Position numbers and translations under genes: made by a program
Assembly: GCA_947683625.1 (NCBI GenBank)
Contig: CANTUR010000668.1
Span: 62,001-126,000, forward strand
Direction: 5' to 3'
Source of the DNA: Mallotus nudiflorus
Lineage: Eukaryota > Streptophyta > Magnoliopsida > Malpighiales > Euphorbiaceae
DNA length: 64,000 nt
Notes under the pieces: model-generated
What the model was told of the DNA's origin: nothing
The model's input: the letters and a program-made list of their open reading frames with translations, nothing else
The model's database searches: none
Shown: positions 1 to 11,751 of the stretch, in pieces
How the letters are laid out: every line of letters begins with the position of its first letter
Position numbering within the stretch: the stretch's first letter is position 1

Positions 1-1476
1 TTGATTTCCACAAGTGTACGGATCGCTATAAGTAATAAAGTGATAAGTGAGTATCGTTCCTTAAGGGAGATTAATTCCTAGCACTAAGTGTGATTCTATC
101 TCTTGCAATCTAATAAAATAGATAAATTTGAAACCAGAAAATTAAATCAATAATAAAACAGAGCATAAATGTAAACAAATAAGATTATTAAAATTCAGGG
201 ATTAAAAACCAGAGCTTGGATTCGTTCACTAAACACTTGCTTGATTTACATGACTTATCTAATTCAATTGAATAAATTCAGTCAAGGGTAGACTATTCAT
301 AAATACTCAAATCTTCTTTCAATGTCATTCAAGCATACCAAAGCAATCACAGCCTATTCTCATGGTCTAATAAAATACTTAGGTTCATTAAGTTCTTTAA
401 CAGCCCATTAATCCCCAAAGGACTTGTCTACTTTCCTAATCAAGGGTCCTAAGAATCTCATGTTTAGGAGCTAACAAATCATGCAATTTTCATTATCATA
501 AATTCATCCACAGACATGCATTTAATCAGGCCTAAATTAAACGCAAGATAAAATAAGCAAAACTTGAAAATTTGATTGAAAATAATGAACTGACTTAAAT
601 AAGATCCAAACAAGTAGTTATTCTAGCTACACGAACCTAAACTCTGTATGAGTTTAGTTATACATAATGTCAATAATCAAAAGATAGGATAAATAATCAA
701 AAGACAGGATAAATAAATGTAAGAAAATCTTGGAATTAATCTCTACTCCAAATTTCCTCTGTTCCTCTGCCTCTCGTTGCCTCCAACTATTGCCCCTTTT
801 TTCTCTGTCCAAGATCTCCCTAAAATTAAGGTTCTTTTTACTTTATATATGTGACTTTTCCTTACTCTTCAAAACCTTCTAAATTTGACTCCATAAAATG
901 TGTAGTCTTCCAATTCAGACAAGCTAACAGAATAGGAACTTTTATGTCTCAACACGCCTTTATACATGACCCGTGTTTCATACCGTTTTGAATAAAAAAA
1001 AAGGGACACAGGACGTGCAGGCAAAACATAGTCCGTGTGTTTGCTACCTATCCATTACACGCCCCTGGACACAAGGCGTGCCTCCCCCCGTGTTGATGGT
1101 TCGAATGCTTCTACGCACATGGCTCCTAAGCACGGGGAGTGTTATCTCTCAGTGTCACGAACTATCTCAACACACGCCTTCTTCTCACCGGGCATGTTGA
1201 AGAAGCAAACTGGGCTTTCTCATGCCCAGGCTACGTGGGCTTCAAGGGCCACAACTTGCAGTAAGATCCAGACTTGATCTATAGGCTTATTACCTGTTAT
1301 TCATTAACAAACTTAGCATTCTATTCCAATTTTTATAATACTAATGCAAAATGTATTAATTTAAAACATAACACAATATTAAAACAAAATGACTTATAAC
1401 TTATTGGAATTAATTCAAAACAATAAAAATTATAAAAAAAATAGTTATAAAATGTAGATATAAATATGACACATCA
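1..1476 (-). repeat. 3' LTR of Athila-like Ty3/gypsy element
   Basis: This stretch matches 11752-12826 plus 16054-16419 almost base for base, which makes the two blocks the LTR pair of one minus-strand element. The inner end at 1467-1476 reads TGACACATCA, so on the minus strand the LTR starts TGATGTGTCA. The other end lies a few bases before the window start, so the outer target duplication cannot be seen. Short ORFs here (for example around 973-1277) do not match any protein I recognise and are judged chance. Confidence 0.85.
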
Positions 1477-1666
1477 AATTCCTCCACACTAAACCTTTGC
1501 TTGTCCTCAAGCAAAATGCAGTAAAGATAATTATCAAATACTGGACTAGATACATTGACAGACATCAAAGTGACAATCCTTCAGAATTTTAAGTTAATGC
1601 AAGACTTACAAATCAAAATTAAACATACAATTCAAAGTTAAAGACGTAAGTTTACCAGGTGGAAAG
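1477..1666 (-). mobile_element. Athila-like 3' internal end with polypurine tract
   Basis: Read on the minus strand, this short block ends in a purine-rich stretch (GTGTGGAGGAATT) directly against the LTR start TGATGTG. It is preceded by CTTGAGGACAAGCAA, a segment I know from the region just upstream of the 3' LTR in plant Athila/Tat-type elements. It is therefore the polypurine tract region that primes plus-strand DNA synthesis. It is cut off at 1666/1667 by the plus-strand LTR element. The integrase C-terminus and any env-like region that should lie further upstream are missing. Confidence 0.75.
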
Positions 1667-2127
1667 TGTAATATCCCGAGATTTTAAATAATTTTAAACT
1701 GCATCGGGATATGCAGTGTTAATAATTTTGATAAAAATATTTGATTATTTAATTAGTTTTTTATTTATTAAAGTTATTTTTTAATTATTTTAAATTTCGT
1801 ACATAAAATTTTTTCGAGAATTATATTTTTGGGAGAATTAAAACCTAAATAAATATTTGTTAATTATGTTAGTCGGTTTTACATACTTGCATGAGTCCAT
1901 GCATGATTTTAATTACCGTAATAATATATATACACATATACATGCATAAATACACATATTTAATATTTTAGGGTTTATTTTAATTAAGTATACATTATAT
2001 ATTTTTATTAAATTAATATGTATTATATATATGTGTATATGTATATAAATATTGGGTTGATATTTTTATATATGGTGTAGATTATTTTGAATATAATATT
2101 AATATATCATAATAATATAAGTTAAAG

Positions 2128-2173
<46 letters not shown>

Positions 2174-5092
2174 AAAAGTTTGCTTTATTTACAAAACTGT
2201 CATTGTCTTCTCCAAATCAACCTGACGCCCTCACCCTCCATTTCCACCACTTTTAAGCTTTTCCCTTGCGGTCGGAGTGCCTCCCGAACATCCACCACCT
2301 TCCCAAGCTTCCTCCACCGCCTGTAGCCTCCATTTTTGGCAAGTTTTGGCCGGTTTCCACCCGAGAAGCCGAAGTTGAGCTCGTCGTCGTTCAAGCCTCT
2401 TTCGGCCACCAACTTGGACGTCACCGGTCTCTATCTTCTCCTTGAGCTCCGGTGAGTTCATTTTCAAGCTTAGTTTCACTTGATTTGGTCTAGATTTCCC
2501 TTAGTTATGAATTTTCATTTTCATTTTCATTTTCGGCCACTTTGTGTTCTTGATTTTTTTGAACTTCAATTCTAATGGTTCAAGCTTACTTCCTTCACAA
2601 ATATTGATCCTAGTAGCTCAATCTTCATCCTGGAATTTTTGGGAATTATTTTGAATTTTGTGAATTTTTTATTATTTTATTAACATTTTCTAATTTTTGT
2701 AAATTAATTAAATAAATTATGAAATTGTGATTTATAGTGTTTATAGGTGTTAAAATGAATTTTAGAAATTTATCTGTAATTTTTGTGATTTTTGTATAAT
2801 TATTATGAATTTATTTAGTTTAGGTGATTTTTGGAAAATTAGGTTAAATGAGCTTTTTGTTAAAATTAATGGGTTAATTGAGTATAATTATTGATTTTAC
2901 TGAATTATATGTTGAGAAATTAATTTTTGAGTAATTATATAATTTTTAGTGAATTTTTGTATAATTATTGTATATTATGTGAATTTATATATAACTAGGG
3001 GTATTTTGGTAATTTGGTACTAAATTGGTTAAAATTAAGTTAAATTGGTTTTAATAATTATTTGAGGTATAAAAATGATTTTTACAAATTATTTAGCATT
3101 TTTAACTAATTAAAACTATTTTTCAAAAATTATTTTCAAAATGTATATAATATACTATTTTTGTAAATAAATGAGTTTTTAATGATTTTTAACATGTTTT
3201 AGGGCTAATCATGTAATTTGTATTTATAAAATGAATTTCGGTTAATATTTGTGAATTTATCAAGAATTATGAATTTTTAACAATATTTTATTAAAATTAG
3301 GGTTTTTTGTAATTATTGGTGAAATAATTATTTTCAGTATTTTAAATATCTAATTTGTTATATTTTGATTTATAAAGGGTATTTTCGGTATTATTGGATT
3401 TTTCATGTATGTTGTTCATATCTCGTGAATTGTAAACCTTGGTCGATAGAATTGTAGTTTGGAAATCTGACCGAGAGGTTGTGTGACTGTTTATACTTGA
3501 AGTGTGTTTTCTTGCAAGATCGGCTCTACTTTATGAGTAGAGGGATGTCCGTTTTACAAGGGAGGTTCTACCAAATTTTTGGTAGGATTCTCGTAAAACG
3601 TGACATTCGATCAAATCTTTATTCTTATTCTGTATCTAGCATTCTAGATCGAGTCTCTAGAATTTCGTTAGATTTATTCTGATTTCATGTTGTCGTTTGT
3701 TTATTTAGTTACACCGAGACCGAGGCCTAGTGGACCAGGCCCGTCGGATCCGTCTCGAGGAGCGCACAACTATGAGTTGTTATTTTATATATACGTGTTT
3801 TAGGATTGCATGTTTTTAGAAATGTATGTTTAAATTTTATGCAATATGCATAAATGGTTTAATAATTGCTTAGGTATATTTTATGTATATTTTGGTATAT
3901 TTTTGGTATATTTTAAATTAAATGTATGTTTTATTATTGAATTATACTTAAAAAAATTTTAACTATATATATAATTTATTTCTGGTTTATTTTGTATTTA
4001 AACTGAATTTGTTTGACATATATATACTCAAAATATACTTGATTTATTTTTGGTATATTTCTAGTATATATATGGTTTATATTGTTATTTAAATTAATGT
4101 CATGCATTATTTATTTTATGAATATATGGATTTATTTTAAATGAAGGATATCAATAGAACGTGCTACCTAGTGGGCAGCACTAGGACCGAGTACGTACCG
4201 GTACGATGATAGAATTTAGGTTAAATTACTAACCTATTTGTGGATATTGATTTAATTGATGTGAGATGCAATTTGAGAGTGTGATTACTAGAGCTCGATT
4301 GACCAAGTGTCTCAGGGTCAATCACACTAACAGTCAGACTGCTGGAGCTTGGTTGACTTAGTGTCTCGGGGCCAGTCTACTGTCCAAATGGAACAAGTGA
4401 ATTTATTTGGAATAAGTAAGCCTGTATGTCTAGAGTGTTGTCTAACACTATTTGAGGTTGCAATCATCTAGGGTTCTATTTGATCCTTCATAAACGGTTA
4501 TTATTTTTAGAGTTATATAAAATGATTTTGCTACATCCGTGTGTAGTTGCCTGTATATATACTTATTATATATACTATTGAATGTGTGCATTTGTCATTT
4601 AGCTATGCATGTATATATACATAACAATTCACTCAGTGAGGTCTGACTCCCCTCCGTTGATTATTTTTCAGGAGAGTCTTCGTCCTCAGACCTCAGTAGC
4701 AGACCCTTACGCCGGATTTCTTCTACCCTGACTTTACTGTGTAAACTGCTCACTTGATTTTATTTTATATTCTAGACACTGCAGTAGTTGTAGTTAAGTT
4801 TGTGGGATGTACATTTTATATATGTATGAGATTTGTATTTCAAAGAATTGAAACAAGACTTTGTATTAAAAGAGATTATATATATATATGAGATGAGTTA
4901 TGTTATTAAATCAATTGATGAGTTATATTATCACTTATAAGATTTTAATTTCTGCGGTAAAATATTTTATTTGTTTGTATTATTATTGCATTCTTTTATT
5001 TTATTTTATTTTTAAGGCTTGCTACGGGTTCCGGATTTGAAAGAATTTCCATTCCTTAGCGCCGGTCATGGCCCCTATTTTGGGTCGTAACA
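1667..5092 (+). repeat. 5' LTR of a large-LTR Ty3/gypsy element
   Basis: The 3.4 kb LTR starts TGTAATATCCCG and ends GGGTCGTAACA. It is followed after four bases by a tRNA-iMet primer site and then by gag, which identifies it as a genuine 5' LTR and gives the identity of all the solo copies elsewhere in the window. Internal landmarks shared with the other copies are: a terminal hairpin (about 1670-1715), a TA/GT-rich tract (2131-2172), a GC-rich block (2220-2450) ending in CCGGTGAGT, a hairpin block (3522-3605), a palindromic block near 4147-4207 and a double stem-loop (4278-4383). No matching 3' LTR exists in the window. Confidence 0.88.
2131..2172. repeat. (TA)n(TG)n microsatellite
   Basis: An uninterrupted TA run passes into a TG run inside the LTR, just upstream of the GC-rich block. 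Other LTR copies have shorter TATATA runs at the same place. It could supply the TATA element of the LTR promoter. That role is inference from position. Confidence 0.8.
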
Positions 5093-5096
5093 AAGT

Positions 5097-5108
5097 TGGT
5101 ATCAGAGC
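5097..5108 (+). other. Primer binding site for initiator tRNA-Met
   Basis: The sequence TGGTATCAGAGC lies four bases after the LTR end. It is the standard plant LTR-retrotransposon site complementary to the 3' end of tRNA-iMet, where minus-strand reverse transcription starts. It orients the element to the plus strand. Confidence 0.93.
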
Positions 5109-5291
5109 CGAGTTCTGTGTTAAGGCTTTAGTTGTGTGAGTTGTGGCCCTAGTTTTCAATGTTGTGTTTTCTTGGAAACTACTACAGTGAATTAGGTTCG
5201 AGTATGTTCTTGATGAGTATTCCTTGATTTAGTTTTCTACGTTATCCTCCATTGTCTGTTTTGTCTGAATCCTTCTATTTGTCTTTTCAGA

Positions 5292-6420
5292 ATGAGGAGG
5301 CGAGCACGTGTCGCTCCACTAGTCATTAAGGCCGAGGATGATGAGTCCTTTCAGGATGAGGTTTTACCTCATGAGCTACCAGTTAGATGCAGAGGTTGTG
5401 GCAGAGGTAGACCTTGAGGAGTGACAGGTCACCGTAGACAGAGAGAGATACAGGATGAGGAGCCTGTAGAGCCTGAGTACGAGGATATTCTTGTACCTCA
5501 AGTAGTTCAGCCTGTTCAACCTGCCTATCAACAGGGTATGTCTAACCTTGAGGCAGCTATGTTCTATGCCAGAGTTGGCAAGATTACTTTCGATGGGACT
5601 TCCGACCCTCTAGATTTTTTACATGCGATCGAGACTAGGACTGCTCACACCGAGTACCAGCGGATCATGATCATTGAGCTTTCTGTTGAGGGACCAGCCC
5701 TGGACTGGTTGATTCAGATGATCTAGCCATATATGTTGATGATGACCTGGGCTCAGTTCAGAGAGCGATTCATGAGGAGATTCTGTCGAGAGCCACTTTG
5801 CATGAGTTATCGTCTTTAGTTGACCAGTATTTCTCATGGTGAAAGATCTGTTGAGGAGTATACCCGAGAGTTCCTCCAACTTGATAGATATATAGAGGAT
5901 TTGATGCGAGACCAGTACTTTGCAGTTACTACATACGTCACCAGATTAGGTTATGCATTTGCTGGTATGCCTACAGCGGGCCTTACTTTAGAGTCGGTGA
6001 TTGAGTTGGCCAAGGAGATTGAGCTGAGGCTAGTCAGGCAAGGAGTTATGCCTAATTAGTACCAGTTGGGTGTACAGTCAAGTGGATCCTAAACTACTTC
6101 ATACTTGAGTTTCCAGATTGGTTTGAGTAGTCAGTAGAGAGGTTCAGCCTAGCAGACTCAGACTCAGAGATAGTAGCAGCAGATACATCAGAGCAGTAGA
6201 CATGGTCGTGGAGGTCAGCGTAGACCATTCAGACTTGGGTCAGGTGCTTCGAACAACAGTAATGGTCGTAGTTCCAAGTCAGCTGCCATTGTATATCAGA
6301 CTAGCGGCAGAGTTCATCAGGGACCATGTTATACGACACCGCTAACATATTTCAAATGCAAGCAGACAGGACATTATGCTAGATCATGTCCTTATTTCGG
6401 GTATCAACAGCCGCAGATTT
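5292..6420 (+). pseudogene. Broken Ty3/gypsy gag (capsid and nucleocapsid)
   Basis: The reading starts at ATG 5292 with an arginine-rich N-terminus, then meets TGA at 5415-5417, where CGA (Arg) is expected by context; this fits CpG decay. It continues through 5421-5726 (the VGKITFDGTSDPLDFL region typical of the capsid start of plant Ty3/gypsy Gag), stops at TAG 5727, and resumes after a frameshift at 5820-6059 (SVEEYTREFLQL, a conserved capsid helix). A nucleocapsid zinc knuckle follows at about 6350-6400, YFKCKQTGHYARSCP. The first cysteine of the CCHC motif is replaced by tyrosine, so it should not bind zinc normally. Several stops and shifts make it non-functional. The structure fits the chromovirus branch (Tekay/Del-like), but I cannot settle the lineage without the missing polymerase. 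Confidence 0.85.
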
Positions 6421-6470
6421 CGCGATTTCCTCAGCAGTCGATTTCGAGTGCTGCACTCATTCCTTTTCAG

Positions 6471-6921
6471 TTGCCTCTAGCCCAGCATCAGAGTTATACT
6501 CAACTTGTTCCCCAGCAGGGTATTGGTAGAGGTGCTAGAGGTGGTGCCAAAGGTGTTGGTCAGGCTTCTACCAGCCAGCAGGGAGGTCAAGGACAGGCCA
6601 GATTCTTCCATCTTACTCAACAGGATGCTCAAGCATCCAATGCAGTCGTGGTAGGTATTGTTTCTATCTGTTACCTGGATGCATGGGTTTTGTTTGATTC
6701 AGGGGCCACGCATTCATTCGTTTCTCTTATTTTTGCTTCCAAGTCTTGTTAGCAAGCTTCGAGGATGCCTTTTCCTTTGCCTGTCGCCACTCCTTTAAGT
6801 GATTCTTTGGACATCGATGTTGTTCTTTCTGGTTGTCCAGTTCTCATTGGAGGTAGAGAATTATCTGCTAATTTAATTCTGTTGAATACGATGGAGTTCG
6901 ATGTTATTCTGGGTATGGATT
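6471..6921 (+). pseudogene. Ty3/gypsy aspartic protease, truncated
   Basis: An open stretch at 6471-6752 begins in a glutamine- and glycine-rich linker downstream of the zinc knuckle and reaches the retropepsin active site LFDSGATHSFVS (about 6693-6725), with its catalytic Asp intact. A stop follows at 6750-6752. The frame then continues to a second protease landmark, MEFDVILGMD, ending near 6918. Plus-strand homology stops at about 6921, exactly where minus-strand integrase sequence begins. Reverse transcriptase, RNase H, integrase and the 3' LTR of this element are therefore absent, so the element is dead. Confidence 0.82.
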
Positions 6922-7745
6922 TGAATGTAGTCCTGTAAGCCTATAGAGCATCATCTGACTTAGAGGACCAGTCGTTTCATAATGTTGCCACTGTCTTCTC
7001 CAAGATGGATTTAATTGCTTTGTTTGAAATCTCCACTTGACCACTTTTCTAGGGGTGATAGGGAGTAGCGATCTTGTGGGTGACCCCATATTTTCTCAAC
7101 AGGCTTTCAAACTGATGGTTGCAGAAATGCATACCTCCATCACTTATAGTTGCTCTTAGTGTCCCGAACCTAGAGAATATATTCTTTTTGAGGAATCTAG
7201 TTACAGTTCTAGCATCATTTGTTGGGGATGCTAGCTTCTACCCATTTAAACATATAATCAACCCCAACTAGAATATAATTATTTCCTAGTAAGCTTGGAA
7301 AAGGTCCTATGAAGTCCAACCCCCATACATCAAAAATTTCAACTTCCAGGATTCCATTCAGGGGCATTTCATTTCTTCTTCCAATGTTTCCTATACTCTG
7401 GCATCTATCACAATGCTGTAAAAATTTTCTAGCATCCTAGAAAAGGGTTGGTTGGTGGAGCTAAAGTGTCCTCCATATTAGAGAGAGTGGCAATGAGTCA
7501 GCACATCCTAGATTTCATCCTCTGGCAGGAATATCCTAATTAATCCATCCCCACACCTCTTGTATAGAAAAGGTTCCTCCCAATAATAGTACTTGATATC
7601 AGAGAAGAACTTTTTCTTCTATTGGTAAAAGAGTTCAGGTGGTAACACTCCGCATACCAGGTCATTAACATAATCTGCATATTAGGGTGCTGAAGCTTGT
7701 ACTTGCATCAACTGTTCTCCCTTGAAGCAGTCATCAATTGGTAGC
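6922..7745 (-). pseudogene. Athila-like integrase, broken and truncated
   Basis: Read on the minus strand, this is a Ty3/gypsy integrase that inserts element cDNA into host DNA. The zinc-binding half is at 7383-7415 (HCDRCQSIGNIG). The catalytic core shows the first Asp in VGVDYMFKWVEA (about 7230-7270), the second Asp in TISDGGMHFCN (about 7110-7150) and the Glu in QVEISN (about 7020-7040). The DDE residues are readable, but frameshifts and stops separate them. It ends abruptly at 6922 in the stretch AYRTTF, before the integrase C-terminal domain. Short plus-strand ORFs over this region are shadows. Confidence 0.85.
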
Positions 7746-8181
7746 TCAGATCCTTTCCCTGGCAGTTCCAATCTAGACAGGTGGTTAGAGACCACATTCT
7801 CAGCTCCACTCTTATCCTTGATTTCCAAGTTAAATTCTTAATGGAGCAGTACCCATCTTATCAAATAGGGCTTGGCATCTTTCTTGGAGAGGAGGTTCTT
7901 CAAAGTTGTATGATCAGTGAATACAATTACCTTGCTACCTATCAAGTAAGATTAGAATTTTTCAATAGCAAAAACGACAACAAGAAGTTCTTTCTCAGTT
8001 ATAGCATAATTCATCTGAGCTTCATCCAGGGTGTGGCTAGTATAGTAAATGGCATAGGCCTATCTATATCTTCTTTGCCCCAAAACTGTGCCAACAGCAT
8101 AATCACTGGCATTGCACATTACTTCAAAGGGAAGGTTCCAGTCAGGCGGTTGCAAAATTAGAGCAGATGTCAGTGCCTCTT
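7746..8181 (-). pseudogene. Athila-like RNase H, broken
   Basis: Minus-strand translation shows NYAITEKELL, VIVFTDHTTLKNLL and a leucine-rich connector ending in NHLSRLE. These are hallmarks of the RNase H domain of plant Ty3/gypsy polyproteins, which degrades RNA in the RNA-DNA hybrid. The frame is interrupted by in-frame stops and at least one shift. A 126-codon plus-strand ORF (7781-8161) over the same bases is a shadow. Confidence 0.78.
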
Positions 8182-9190
8182 TTAGCCTGCAAAATGCAAC
8201 AAGACAATCGTTATCAAAAACAAACAGGGCATCTTTAACAAGTAGATTAGTAAGGGTTTTGTAATCTTTGAGAAATCCTTGATGAATCTTCTATAAAACC
8301 CTGTATGCCCCAAGAAATTGCAGATTCCTTTAACACTGGTGGGAGGTGGAAGCTTGTCAATTACTTCAACTTTTGCTTTATCCACTTCTATGCCTTGGTC
8401 TGACACCAAATGTCCCAGAACAACTCCTTTGGTAACCATGAAGTGGCATTTCTCCTAGTTCAAAACCAAGTTGACCTTTTCACATCTCTGCAAAACTTTA
8501 GATAGATTGTTAAGGCAATCATTAAATGAGGAACCATAGACAAAGAAGTCATCCATGAACACTTCTATAATATTTTCAATAAACTCAGAAAAGATTACCA
8601 TGATGCACCTCTAAAAGGTGGCAAGGGCATTGCATAGCCCAAAAGGCATATATCTATAGGAAAAAGTGCCATAAGGACATGTGAATGTGGTCTTTTCTTG
8701 GTCCTCAGGGTGTCTAAGAATCTGGAAAAATCTAGAATATCCATTTAAATAGCAGAAATAGGAATGTTGGGCAAGTCTCTCTAATAACTAGTCAATGAAG
8801 GGGAAGGAAAAGTGGTCTTTCCTAGTGGCCTTGTTTAGCTTCATGTAATTTATACACATTCGCCAGCCTGTGACTATCCTAGAAAGGATTAATTCATTAT
8901 GCTCATTTTGAATCACAGTCATACCACCCTTCTTAGGGACCACATGAATGGGGCTAACCCAATTACTGTCAAAGATTGGGTAGATGATACTAGCATCTAA
9001 CAATTTTATTATTTCCATTTTAACCACTTCATATTAGGGTTCAATCTTCTTTGATGCTCAATGGAGGGTGAACACCCTTCCTCTAAATGGATCCTATGCA
9101 TGCAAAAGGAAGGGCTAATTCCCTTGAGGTCATCAATAGTGTATCCTATGACTTTCCTATGGTCTCTGACTCTTCTTAACAACTTATCAA
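8182..9190 (-). pseudogene. Athila-like reverse transcriptase, broken
   Basis: In minus-strand order the domains are: the RT fingers with VSPIHVVPKKGG and WRMCINYMKLNKATRKDHF (ORF 9027-8788); the catalytic box FMDDFFVYGSSF (about 8530-8575, the plant FMDDF form of YxDD); and the connection GFYRRFIKDFSKITKPL (ORF 8439-8182). The pieces lie in different frames with stops between them, so no active enzyme can be made. Order and spacing agree with the protease upstream (9195-10142) and the RNase H downstream. Confidence 0.88.
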
Positions 9191-9194
9191 CTTG

Positions 9195-10142
9195 TTAAAC
9201 ATTTAAATGGGCATTTATAATTATTGGATAAGTAGAGTTAGGTCCCAAAAAGGCATACCTTAGGTTAGGTGGAAGTTGTTTTAAATCAGCTTGGGGTGCA
9301 TCTTCCTCTTTTAAGGCACAAGCAGAATATAAATCATGAGGGGGCAAAAGTTCATACCTGGTTGAATTACCTTTTTGCAATGCATTAGAGGCATTCAAAG
9401 TGTTTGTGAAAGCGACTACCTCAGTATCTTCTTCATCAAAATCTGTATCTCTGGTCAAGCTTGCTTCTAAAGGATCCTTAGGATATTGCTTCCTGAAAAC
9501 TTTTTCCACACAGTTGTGGATTGCATCAACTCTAAAGTAGGTCTTTTTCAACGAGGAGTCCTTGGCCATCTTAAAGACATCAATTTCAATAGTCTCTTCT
9601 CCAACTTCCAATTTTATTTCTCCTCGCTTTACATCAATTATTACTCCAACAATGGCTAGGAATGGCCTCCCCAGAATAATTAGTATTTGGATATCTTCTT
9701 CCATTTCCAAAATGAGGAAGTCACAAAGGATATAAAACTCTCCAATCTTTACTGGAATATCTTCCAAGATTCCTTCTAGATAGACTATAAACCTATCAAC
9801 CAATTGCCATGATATATTTATAAGTTTAGGCTCTCCAAGGTTAAGTTTCTTGCACAGTGACAAAGGCATAATAGTGACACTAGCACCCAAATAATAGATA
9901 GCTCTGTTAATTAAAAGGTTACCAACTACACAAAGTATAGTAATACTCCTTGGATCTTTGAGCTTCAGGGAAAACTTATTTTTGATAATAGCACTACATT
10001 CTTCATTCATAGGTATGGTCTCATGTGCATCCCATTTCCTTTTATTGGATAAAACATCCTTAAGGCACTTGGCATATTTGGGCATTTGTGTTACTACCTC
10101 AAGGAAGGGAATTTTAATATCCAATTGCTTAAACACCTTCAA
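9195..10142 (-). pseudogene. Athila-like protease and linker, catalytic Asp lost
   Basis: This 315-codon open frame is the longest in the element. It carries the Athila-type protease region: KLKDPRSITILC, then YLGASVTIMPLSLCKKLNLGEPK, and later ILGRPFLAIVGVIIDVKRGEI (each cited by start only; see 9630-9990). In active relatives the first motif is DLGAS. Here the catalytic Asp is Tyr, so the protease should be inactive even though the frame is open. It lies in normal order between gag (right) and RT (left). The reading ends at TAA before the RT domain. Retropepsin-like folds act as dimers to cut the polyprotein. Confidence 0.82.
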
Positions 10143-10693
10143 GACTTTTTGAAATTACTTATCCAATGCTTACTTATTCATCCTCTATGGGAATGGTAAG
10201 CAAGGAATTTTCACATTCCTTAGCTCTTGCGCATCTGCTGATGTCTTTGGAGGGTTCTCTAACTCAACTTCTTGCTCCTTATTCTTGTGTTCCATTTTTG
10301 GTAATTGCTTTCGCTTCTTAGGGTTACAGCCTTGAATTATTCCTTTGGGTTCTCAAGTTGGCTTGGGAAGTGACCCATTGGCCAAAAATTTGAGAAGCTG
10401 GCTTGAGAGGAAATTTAATGTTCCAAGATCTTGTTATAAATTGCTAATTAATCCAACCGTAAGTTCATTTGCATGAACTCTTCATCATGCTTCTTAATGA
10501 AGTTTTCCATCATTATTTCTAGACTAGATTTAGGTTCATGATAGGGAACTAGGTTCTTTTGTGAAAATCCAGGTGGTGGTAGTGCCTTGTATTCTTGATT
10601 AGAGCTGGAATTTTGATTGCCACCTTGATTTGACCAAGAAAAGTTAGGGTGATTTCACCATCCAGGGTTATAAGTATTTAAGTAACGATTGCC
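10143..10693 (-). pseudogene. Gag C-terminal linker, heavily decayed
   Basis: This block lies between the gag remnant and the protease frame. Minus-strand frames show only short proline-, lysine- and glutamine-rich pieces with stops. That matches the variable C-terminal gag linker of Athila elements. No conserved motif is readable, and the assignment rests on position. Confidence 0.5.
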
Positions 10694-11651
10694 TTAAGGT
10701 CTGCCATTGAAGTTTTTTAGGGCATTGAGTTGCTCAATTAAACAACTTTGGGAATAAGATTCACCTTGCTGACATTCAACGGTAGCATGCCCTGCTCCAT
10801 ATATTTCATAGGAAAACACTTGAGATGGATACCTTGCAAAATTGAGCTTCTCCAGCTTCTTGATGAGTGAATCCATTTTTGCATTTACCATTCTGAGACT
10901 ATCAATCTCATACACCCTAGCTGCTTTCCTTGGTTGGTTTCTCTCCCCATGCCATTGGTAGTTATTGAAGGCCATTTTCTCTAAAAGGGCATAAGCTTCA
11001 GTTGGTGTTTTGTTCATAAAAGACCCCTATGCAGTGGCATCAATTGTGATATGAAGAGATTCTAACAAGCCCTGATAAAATGTCTACATTAATAACCAGT
11101 CTAGAATTCCATAATGAGGGTAATTCCTCTGTAGGTCTTTAAATCTTTCCCGAGCATCATAAAGAGATTCACCTTGCTACTGTCTGAATCTGGCTAGGTC
11201 CCGACAGTACTTAACAGTCTTTCCAGGTAGATAATACTTTGCCAATAAAATTTTGGAGAGGATGTCCCATGAAGTAATTGAATTTGGAGTTAAAGAATTT
11301 AGCCACAGGTTGGCCTTCTCCCTCAAAGAGAAAGGGAAAAATTTGAGTCAAATTGCATTTGCACTGACTCCATTCATCCTTAAGGTATTATAGATGTCCA
11401 ACAATGAAGTCAAGTGAGCGTTATACTGGGTTTCACAATAAAATTCTGACTCCCTGTTAGGTGTAGTACTCCGTATTAATCCAAGGCTCGATCTTGGGCT
11501 CTTTGGTTTGCCATTGCTCTGAGTTTTTGTCTTTGTCTCTTCCTGTTCTTTTGCAAGTCTTTTAAATTTCTAGATTAAGCCTTTCTAATTCAGGATTCTA
11601 AGACCTTGTTTGCATAAATAGAAACCAAGTTCCTAAAAAGAAAAGTTAGAC
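10694..11651 (-). pseudogene. Athila-like gag, broken
   Basis: Read leftwards from about 11651, the minus-strand frame gives the capsid of an Athila-type Gag: LREKANLWLNSL, QGESLYDARERFKDLQR, and MNKTPTEAYALLEKMAFNNY (start of the open 107-codon stretch 11017-10694). It ends in a degraded zinc-knuckle-like SYEIYGAGHATVECQQG, in which the first cysteines are gone. Gag packages element RNA. At least four in-frame stops and a shift break it. The 5' end sits about 80 bases inside the primer site, as expected. Confidence 0.8.
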
Positions 11652-11727
11652 ATAGTTAAATAAAACAAAAATAAAATTATTAATCTTGCAGAAACAAAAA
11701 CTATCTTAATATAGGTATTTGCCGATC

Positions 11728-11745
11728 TCCCAGACAACGGCGCCA
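11728..11745 (-). other. Athila-type primer binding site
   Basis: On the minus strand, TGGCGCCGTTGTCTGGGA lies six bases inside the LTR end. TGGCGCC is the usual start of the Athila-type primer site, attributed in this group to tRNA-Asp. It fixes the element orientation (minus) and marks 11752-16419 as the 5' LTR. Confidence 0.85.
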
Positions 11746-11751
11746 AAAACT

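Noticed and set aside
973..1277. Two overlapping plus-strand ORFs
   Set aside because: They lie in the Athila LTR, are not kept in the sister LTR and resemble no protein.
7781..8161. 126-codon plus-strand ORF
   Set aside because: It is the reverse strand of the Athila RNase H, whose minus-strand translation shows clear domain motifs.
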